Positions 30,642 through 35,770 of a DNA stretch of 35,770 nt are shown here, piece by piece. Numbering within the stretch: the first letter of the stretch is position 1; every line of letters begins with the position of its first letter. Source of the stretch: an uncultured Erysipelotrichaceae bacterium (lineage in GTDB: Bacteria; Bacillota_I; Bacilli_A; Erysipelotrichales; Erysipelotrichaceae). The stretch covers positions 1 through 35,770 of the forward strand of contig CADABS010000030.1 of the NCBI GenBank assembly GCA_902786245.1. The letters are read 5' to 3'. The notes under the pieces were generated by a model, which did no database searches, was not told the DNA's origin, and saw only the letters and a list, made by a program, of their open reading frames with translations. A program made the translations under genes and the position numbers.

Positions 30642-31829
30642 CTATCCGAGTGCCGAAAGCAGTACAAACAGCCAGTGCGCAGCAGCACCGGCTGCGATGC
30701 CGCCGATGGTATGGCAGAGAATGGCCTTGCCGATCAGATCCTTGCAGTCAAGACTGTCCATCATCGACGCATGGGTGCTGAGATAGCCGCTCCAGCACAT
30801 GCACATCGCCGTAAATACAGCAATATCGCCGGCATTTGCCAGACCGCTTCTGACCAGACTCGCCGTCAGACTCAGAGCCGCCCCGGCAGCTCCCAGGGCA
30901 GTCACAGGCACACCGATCGCTTCCGGCGACGAAAAACCGAACAGCGGCCGCAGCAGAAAATCCGCCTTTGACGCAAGCATCGGCAGCAGCCGTATGCCTT
31001 CATAAGCACTTCCGGTATATTCGCCGGATGCGGAAGGACCGTTGATCAGCATCATCATGATCGTACAGATGATCAGAACACCCGGTACGATACTGACACC
31101 CATCTTCAGACCGGCATGTCCGCCTTCCAGAGAAGAAGCCATGATCCGGCTGGCGATGCCGCCGTCCCGGACCGGACGCATGTTTTTCGGCACCGCCGAT
31201 TCTTTGCCTGCGGAAAAACTATCATACGCTTCCGCACCGTAATATTTCTTTGTGAACACAAGCATCAGGCGGGTACTGACAACGCTGCCGATCAGAGCAC
31301 CGGCCAGACCGACCAGCACCGCCGAGCCCAGAGACTCGCCCATCTGCGGCGAAAGACTGTACATATATGTACATACGATCAGACCCATGCCGAAGGCGGT
31401 ACCCAGATTCGTCAGCGCCGGAAACTGGTGCTTTGTGAAATAGCGGCGGAAATGCCTGTCTTCCGCCAGGGCCAGAATTGCCGGATTATCCGAAAGAAAT
31501 GTCGTTACGATTCCCAGCGCAGCTGCCCCGGGAAGACCGAAGACCGGTGCCATCAAAGGCTGCAGGATCCGGTTTGCGAGCGATACAAATCCGAATTCGG
31601 ACAGCAGAGACGAAACCGCACCCATAATGACGCAGATCGCAGTGATATAAAGAACGGTATCGATCAGAAGCCGGTAGGCAGTGTTCATGATCGTATTCAA
31701 TGTGTTTGCCAGTCCCATCTGCACGGCAAACAATGCGAACAAAGCGATAAAAAATACCGGAAACAGATAGGTTTCCAGACACAGTTCAGGTTTATAGGAT
31801 ACTCCTGATTCGTTTTTTTCAGATTCCAT
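30642..31829 (-). CDS. YjiH-family (nucleoside-recognition / gate domain) membrane protein
   Basis: 395 residues starting MESEKNESGV, with about nine hydrophobic helices. Conserved patches LPGAAALGIVTTFLSDNPAILALAED and GLPVTALGAAG-like stretches (SSPEAIGVPVTALGAAG) match the YjiH/nucleoside-recognition domain, a gate-like fold found in transporters of uncertain cargo. AGGAGCGCTGT precedes ATG 31829. It is divergent to a LysR regulator and followed by the YdcF gene, so a LysR-controlled export or membrane system is likely. Function beyond membrane transport cannot be assigned. Confidence 0.8.
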   Translation of the reverse strand: MESEKNESGVSYKPELCLETYLFPVFFIALFALFAVQMGLANTLNTIMNTAYRLLIDTVLYITAICVIMGAVSSLLSEFGFVSLANRILQPLMAPVFGLPGAAALGIVTTFLSDNPAILALAEDRHFRRYFTKHQFPALTNLGTAFGMGLIVCTYMYSLSPQMGESLGSAVLVGLAGALIGSVVSTRLMLVFTKKYYGAEAYDSFSAGKESAVPKNMRPVRDGGIASRIMASSLEGGHAGLKMGVSIVPGVLIICTIMMMLINGPSASGEYTGSAYEGIRLLPMLASKADFLLRPLFGFSSPEAIGVPVTALGAAGAALSLTASLVRSGLANAGDIAVFTAMCMCWSGYLSTHASMMDSLDCKDLIGKAILCHTIGGIAAGAAAHWLFVLLSALG

Positions 31830-31966
31830 ACAGCGCTCCTGTCATGCGCGGTGCAGCGCAAAGAAAATTGTATGTTTCATTGTCCCCTGCGTCAATCCAT
31901 GATATTTCGGGCCTGCATGTGCACAATCTGATGCCTTTGGTGCAGGAATGGAAGTATAATGACAAT

Positions 31967-32863
31967 ATGATCGATACAAGGCTGCATTCATTATTGAAAG
32001 TATATGAGACCGGAAGCTTTACCAAAGCTGCACAGGAGCTTTCCCTGACGCAGCCGGCGGTTTCCCAGCATATCCGTTCGCTGGAAAATGCGCTGAATGT
32101 GCAGATTTTCGAGCGCCATAACAACGTGATCAGCCTGACCCGTGAAGGTGAGCTTGTTGTACAGTACGCAAAGCGCGTCAATGCGCTGTACAGCACCCTG
32201 CTCGAAGAACTCTCTTCGGAAACTTCCATCCTGAGAGTCCTCACCGTAGGCATCACCCATACCGCTGAAAGCAACCAGATCGCCGCAGCCCTGGCCGGTT
32301 TTGCCAATGCGCATGAAAACCTGACTGTCAAAATGATCACGAATTCGATCGACAACCTGTATGCGATGCTGAAGAATTATGAACTGGATTTCGTCATCGC
32401 CGACGGCCGGATCAATGACCCTTCTCTGCAGCACATGATGCTGGATACGGACTATCTCGTTCTTGCCGTGCCGCCTTCGCACCGCCTTTCCAAACGCAGT
32501 ATGGTGACGCTGGATGAACTGAAAAAAGAAAAACTGATCCTCCGGCTGCCGAATTCAAATACAAGAAACCTGTTCATCGCTTCCCTGGAAAGCCAGAATC
32601 TGCGCATCGATGATTTCAATGTCGTTCTGGAAATCGACAACGTCGCTACGATCAAAGATCTGATCCGGCATGATTTCGGTGTGTCCGTCCTGCCCAAGAG
32701 CGTCTGCCTGGATGAACTGAAAAAGAAAAAGATCAATGTTCTTCCGATCGAAAACCTGACAATGATCCGGGAAATCAACCTGGTCTGCACCAAAGATTTC
32801 CGCTATCCTGAGCTGCTGCAGGAAATTGCACAGGAGTATGTCAAAACAAAAAGTGTTTTCTGA
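31967..32863 (+). CDS. LysR-family transcriptional regulator
   Basis: 298 residues from ATG 31967 (MIDTRLHSLLKVYETGSFTKAAQELSLTQPAVSQHI), the standard LysR winged helix start; upstream open frame (to 31844) is not used because it lacks the family's start. The C-terminal substrate-binding-like fold runs to the end (LDFVIADGRIND, FGVSVLPKS). No strong ribosome binding site is visible; GGAAGTATAATGACAAT precedes it. It diverges from the YjiH gene, and the 137-base gap between them holds the shared control region. A LysR next to the gene it controls, under its own divergent promoter, is usual. Confidence 0.88.
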   Translation: MIDTRLHSLLKVYETGSFTKAAQELSLTQPAVSQHIRSLENALNVQIFERHNNVISLTREGELVVQYAKRVNALYSTLLEELSSETSILRVLTVGITHTAESNQIAAALAGFANAHENLTVKMITNSIDNLYAMLKNYELDFVIADGRINDPSLQHMMLDTDYLVLAVPPSHRLSKRSMVTLDELKKEKLILRLPNSNTRNLFIASLESQNLRIDDFNVVLEIDNVATIKDLIRHDFGVSVLPKSVCLDELKKKKINVLPIENLTMIREINLVCTKDFRYPELLQEIAQEYVKTKSVF

Positions 32864-32885
32864 ATATAAAATTGCAAATTTATCC

Positions 32886-32914
32886 TTGCAAAGACAATTG
32901 TAATTTGCTAATAT
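32886..32914 (+). promoter_or_regulatory. tRNA-Lys promoter
   Basis: TTGCAA (32886-32891), 17-base spacer and TAATAT (32909-32914), 20 bases before the tRNA. Confidence 0.65.
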
Positions 32915-32933
32915 TATTAAGCACTGCAGAAAT

Positions 32934-33009
32934 GACTCCTTAGCTCAGTTGGTAGAGCAACTGACTCTTAATCAGTGGGTCGAGGGTTCGAGTCCCTCAG
33001 GAGTCACCA
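32934..33009 (+). tRNA. tRNA-Lys (CTT)
   Basis: Cloverleaf with acceptor GACTCCT/AGGAGTC, D arm GCTC/GAGC, anticodon arm ACTGA-CTCTTAA-TCAGT (anticodon CTT), T arm GAGGG-TTCGAGT-CCCTC and discriminator A. CCA is encoded, unlike the tRNA-Val and tRNA-Ala genes in this window. Confidence 0.97.
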
Positions 33010-33015
33010 TAGTAA

Positions 33016-33043
33016 AACGGCTGATCGCTTCAGCCGTTTTTTT
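33016..33043 (+). terminator. Terminator of tRNA-Lys
   Basis: AACGGCTGA-TCGCT-TCAGCCGTT, a perfect 9-bp stem, followed by a run of Ts. Confidence 0.85.
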
Positions 33044-33044
33044 C

Positions 33045-33201
33045 TGTTCTGTATGCTGCGTACATTCTGCCGGATATCATCATATCCGCGGATACTGACG
33101 CAATCCACCGCGCCGCAGAATACGCAGTTCATCTTTTCCCCGCGCCATCGGCAGTCCATCTGAGAGACTGTGCTTCTGCCCGGACTTTCCGCGTCATCGG
33201 T
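33045..33201 (-). pseudogene. Possible DUF3795-like remnant
   Basis: A minus-strand frame reads TDDAESPG, then MDCRWRGEKMNCVFCGAVDC with four cysteines, before a degenerate tail that runs into the tRNA-Lys region. An in-frame TAA lies just upstream of TDDAE. The cysteine-rich patch is loosely like small DUF3795 proteins. A GGGGAAAAG sits before an internal ATG. The match is weak and this may be chance. It lies between two decayed segments. Confidence 0.22.
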
Positions 33202-33268
33202 TTACCTGCATTCATTACGGACGTATTCGCATGTATGGTCAGGCACAGACAGAGAAAAACGAAGCCTT

Positions 33269-33590
33269 TCAGCTCCGTTCACTGTGCAGGGGCGAAAACG
33301 GACAGCGTCTGCCGATGCACTGATTATTCATGGAAGACCGGGTACAGATGATCTGCCTCTTCTTCATCTCAATCCCGAATGTATCTTTTACATAATCGAC
33401 CGCCGCAAGGATCGATAAATAGGAATCCCGCTTGCAGCACCGGGGTCCGCCGGTTTCAGCGATCCTGTCCAGTGCCTTTGCGGTCATCCGGTGCCACAGC
33501 GCAAACAATTCCTGGCTCAGAGGCGTTGAACCGGAGATGATTGATCCGGCAGATCAGCCTGGCACCGCATGTCAGACATTCTTTGCGCAT
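33269..33590 (-). pseudogene. DUF5714-like gene with a large internal deletion and frameshift
   Basis: From ATG 33590 (GGAGGAAC before it) the frame encodes MRKECLTCGARLICRI, the start of DUF5714-type proteins. A different frame then continues with ISGSTPLSQELFALWHRMTAKAL and GGPRCCKRDSYLSILAAVDYV, ending near QCIGRRCPF, which matches the family's C-terminus. The middle, including the usual GACGFWGCCGA region (about 80-100 residues), is absent, and the junction shifts the frame near 33545. The cysteines that remain (CxxC, CC) would not make a working protein. It lies just after the PstS-like gene on the same strand. Confidence 0.7.
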
Positions 33591-33604
33591 GTTCCTCCTG
33601 ATGA

Positions 33605-35074
33605 TCAGTTGACCGGTGCATAGCCGGACATCTCTACAATCTTCTGTCCTTCTTCGGAAAGGATCCAGTCCAGCAGTGCCTTTACATTCGGCTTGTCATT
33701 GGATTCCAGCACTGCGCATTCCACTTCGGCAGTCAGCGGGTAGGCACCGCTGCGGATGTTTTCGACGGATGCTTCGATGCCGTCGATCTTCAGCATCTTT
33801 ACATTTTCCTCCTGGTGCAGTCCTTCCAGGAAGTAGCGGAATGTATAGCCAAGCGCACCTTTTTCATTATTGTATTCAGCGACCATCTGAATGACCCCTG
33901 TCATGGAGTCAAACACTTCATATGTCTTCGGTGTCTGCAGCGGTGTATCACCCATGAAATACTCCATCATGACCTGCGAGCCGGAACTCTCGGGACGCTG
34001 GAACGCAACGATTTCCTGGTCTTTGCCGCCGACTTCCTTCCAGTTTCTGATCTTTCCGGAATAGATATCTTTTACCTGCTGTACGGTCAGACTTTCGACC
34101 GGGTTGTCTGCTTCCGTAAAGAAGACAAATCCTTCTTTTGCGATCGGTGTCAGAACGATCTTTTTGTTTTCGCTTTCGGCATAATACTTCTGTTCTTCTG
34201 AGGGACGGGCACCGAAGAACATATCCGCATCGCCCCTGATCAGCCGGTAGTAGCCCTGGGAACTGTTCGTGAATGAAACATATCTGCCGTTGGTGAATTC
34301 ATAGTCGCCCTTGATATATTTCTTTTCGATTTCACCGATATTCTGATATACGTTCTTGGCAAACGAGGAATACATCGGATAGCAGGCTTCGGCACCGTCC
34401 AGCACCGGCATATCTTCTTCCTTTTCAATGATCAGAGAAGCCGGATGGTCCAGCAGATACAGCTTTGAAGGATTGCTGTACGGCATATAATCCGAAAAAT
34501 CAGTACTCGAGAAATGATTCATATATCTGAAACTGTGTCCTTTGTATTTATATTCCGGACTGTTGAGGAAAAAGACGGTTCCCGCCGCAATCACAATGAC
34601 AGCAGTCAGCGCCAGCGGAATGATCTTTTTATCCGGACGGAAGCCGTAGACCAGACCATAGGACAGCAGCGCATTCCACAGCAGCAGTCCCGCTGCCAGA
34701 GCACAGAATTCCGCATACTGCCCCATCAGGCCCATGGCAAACATGGCCGGCAGGGCCGGAAACATGAATACGCCAAGTACCGAATACAGTTTATATACGG
34801 AACCGCCTGTCACCAGCATGGCAATCAGCGTTACCGCAATCAGCGCCAGCAAAAGCATATAGTTCATCCGGAACAGATCCGCATTGACGAATTTTCTGAG
34901 CAGAACATACAGAAACGTATCGCTGGCAATCATGAAGCAGATCAGCCAGACGGTAAAGTCAATATTGAATATGGAACCCACCGGCATGCCGGACATGAAT
35001 CCGAGCAGCGCCGATGTCATCAGCGGTACAATAAAGAATCTCGTATAAAGGTTTACATATTTTTTCATCATCAT
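33605..35074 (-). CDS. Membrane protein with C-terminal PstS-like substrate-binding domain
   Basis: 489 residues. About six hydrophobic segments (roughly 9-31, 38-59, 71-91, 98-118, 121-145 and 150-171) are followed by an extracytoplasmic domain (175-489) of the PBP-like fold. It holds GYYRLIRGDADMFFGA, LTVQQVKDIYSGKIRNWKEVGG, FQRPESSGSQVMM and LDWILSEEGQKIVEMSGY, all typical of PstS and related phosphate-binding proteins. No permease or ATPase is adjacent, so this is not an ordinary ABC binding protein; the binding domain is tethered to a bundle of helices. The first ATG overlaps the stop of the XRE gene (ATGA). It may sense or scavenge an anion, but this is inference. Confidence 0.75.
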   Translation of the reverse strand: MMMKKYVNLYTRFFIVPLMTSALLGFMSGMPVGSIFNIDFTVWLICFMIASDTFLYVLLRKFVNADLFRMNYMLLLALIAVTLIAMLVTGGSVYKLYSVLGVFMFPALPAMFAMGLMGQYAEFCALAAGLLLWNALLSYGLVYGFRPDKKIIPLALTAVIVIAAGTVFFLNSPEYKYKGHSFRYMNHFSSTDFSDYMPYSNPSKLYLLDHPASLIIEKEEDMPVLDGAEACYPMYSSFAKNVYQNIGEIEKKYIKGDYEFTNGRYVSFTNSSQGYYRLIRGDADMFFGARPSEEQKYYAESENKKIVLTPIAKEGFVFFTEADNPVESLTVQQVKDIYSGKIRNWKEVGGKDQEIVAFQRPESSGSQVMMEYFMGDTPLQTPKTYEVFDSMTGVIQMVAEYNNEKGALGYTFRYFLEGLHQEENVKMLKIDGIEASVENIRSGAYPLTAEVECAVLESNDKPNVKALLDWILSEEGQKIVEMSGYAPVN

Positions 35075-35526
35075 TTCTCCCGGGTCATGTTTCTGAAGAT
35101 TTCCCTGATTTCATCCATATCAAAGGAGGATGCTATTCTCTCATCCTTCGGATTCAGGATCCGGTAATGAGAGGAAATGACATTCTGCTGGATGCGGTAT
35201 CCTCCTGTTTTCTCAATGTCGCGCCACCATACCTTTCCGCCCATCGTGGAAGGATAGGATATTTCCGTATCGCTGTATGCGATATTCCTGATCTGCTCAA
35301 GAATATGCGTATCGGCAGAATCCGCAAACAGACGGCTGTCCGCAAAAAGCGCGCACAGCGCAATGCATTCCGTCCAGGAAAGCGTCCGTCTCCCCTTCTC
35401 TGTTTCAACGAGCGATTTTCTGGACATGCCGAGCATGCCTGCCATCTGTTCCTGATTCAGACCGTATTCGGCACGGATCAGTTTTTCGGAAGCGCTCAGA
35501 TTTCTGATCAGTTCTTCTTTCTTCAT
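35071..35526 (-). CDS. XRE-family regulator coupled to the PstS-like membrane gene
   Basis: 151 residues. EYGLNQEQMAGMLGMSRKSLVETEKGRRTL (about 20-48) is a helix-turn-helix of the XRE type. The C-terminal 90 residues (WWRDIEKTGGYRIQQNVISSHYRILNP) resemble a small sensor-like region found in membrane-associated XRE proteins but I do not recognise it. The start at ATG 35526 has weak spacing and only AAAAAGTAAAAAT upstream, so translation may depend on a short leader. The stop overlaps the membrane gene by ATGA, making a two-gene operon. A palindrome at 35539-35554 in its promoter suggests autoregulation. Confidence 0.8.
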   Translation of the reverse strand: MKKEELIRNLSASEKLIRAEYGLNQEQMAGMLGMSRKSLVETEKGRRTLSWTECIALCALFADSRLFADSADTHILEQIRNIAYSDTEISYPSTMGGKVWWRDIEKTGGYRIQQNVISSHYRILNPKDERIASSFDMDEIREIFRNMTREK

Positions 35527-35538
35527 ATTTTTACTTTT

Positions 35539-35586
35539 TGTGTAATTTTACACATTCACTATACTATAGATGACGGTCTGATACAA
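35539..35586 (-). promoter_or_regulatory. Promoter and palindromic operator of the XRE operon, divergent with the edge gene
   Basis: On the minus strand TTGTAT (35586-35581), 17-base spacer, TATAGT (35563-35558). TGTGTAA-AA-TTACACA (35554-35539) is a perfect palindrome just downstream, placed to block initiation. An extended -10 for the opposite direction (TGATACAAT) overlaps at 35579-35587. Confidence 0.7.
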
Positions 35587-35618
35587 TAGGAACTGAACTG
35601 TTTACGGAGGCTTAGGTT

Positions 35619-35690
35619 ATGCGTATTAGCTGTCTGATGGAAAACACCACGGAAACACCCGGCTGTATCGCAGGATCTTACGCAAAGTAA
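35619..35690 (+). pseudogene. N-terminal stump of an MBL-fold gene (23 codons)
   Basis: ATG 35619 (GGAGGCTTAGGTT before it) opens MRISCLMENTTETPGC, which closely matches the start of a common family of MBL-fold hydrolases (MKxTxLxENT...). After residue 18 the family's EHGLS continues in relatives, but here GSYAK and a stop follow. A terminator comes 22 bases later. It is either a decayed gene or a fragment left by a rearrangement. The window ends before the downstream sequence can be judged. Confidence 0.5.
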
Positions 35691-35711
35691 GTGAAACCAG
35701 GTCTTGAGTTG

Positions 35712-35741
35712 AGGAGATACTCAGAAGAGTGCCTCCTTTTT
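35712..35741 (+). terminator. Terminator after the MBL stump
   Basis: AGGAGATACTC-AGAA-GAGTGCCTCCT with two mismatched positions in the stem, followed by TTTTT. Confidence 0.6.
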
Positions 35742-35770
35742 AACAGACCATAATGAAAAACTGCAGGACA

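Noticed and set aside
33170-33418. Plus-strand 82-codon frame
   Set aside because: It is opposite the DUF5714-like remnant and has no ribosome binding site or known motif.

Overview
The window looks like a piece of chromosome from a mid-GC member of the Bacillota. The comFA-comFC-secA-prfB gene order, the strong GGAGG ribosome binding sites, the many extended -10 promoters (TGCTATAAT type) and the short SecA without a C-terminal zinc tail point to the Erysipelotrichia or a close relative. That placement is an inference from gene content, not a computed phylogeny.

The first 10.6 kb is an accessory region. It opens with a mobile radical-SAM pair operon (minus strand, running off the left edge) whose MarR regulator is frameshifted by an exact 7-bp tandem duplication. 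Then come an MBL-fold hydrolase with a 61-residue follower, a Fic-family protein coupled to the N-terminal stump of a type I methyltransferase (HsdM), and a compact integrative mobilizable element of about 5.5 kb. The element has a tyrosine integrase and a cI-like repressor on the minus strand, and two small HTH proteins, a RepA-like ATPase and a MobV relaxase on the plus strand. A cluster of palindromes before the relaxase is a good oriT candidate. Helically phased 11-bp repeats lie near the right end, which abuts a tRNA-Val gene. No left attachment site was found.

From 10.6 to 16.4 kb there is a flavodoxin-like oxidoreductase, a MerR regulator with a divergent MBL-fold gene and a textbook 19-bp-spacer MerR promoter, a tRNA-Ala, an S66 peptidase, and a tightly overlapping operon of HAD phosphatase, degenerate amidase lipoprotein and lactonase. 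From 16.4 to 20.4 kb come pepV, exonuclease III and an aminopeptidase P. The 20.4-21.1 kb intergenic region holds a tandem pair of 164-bp elements with its own promoter and terminator on the minus strand. I read it as an unrecognised structured RNA of about 490 nt, and it is the best candidate in the window for something undescribed.

From 21.1 to 29.4 kb are nudC and a GH13 glucosidase (plus strand), then on the minus strand rluA-type synthase, prfB (programmed frameshift), secA, comFC and comFA. The comFA ribosome binding site is buried in a terminator-like hairpin. From 29.4 to the end come a membrane YdcF protein, a YjiH transporter-like protein with a divergent LysR regulator, a tRNA-Lys, decayed genes (DUF5714-type, possibly DUF3795-type), a multi-spanning membrane protein fused to a PstS-like binding domain with its coupled XRE regulator, and a 23-codon stump of an MBL-fold gene at the right edge.
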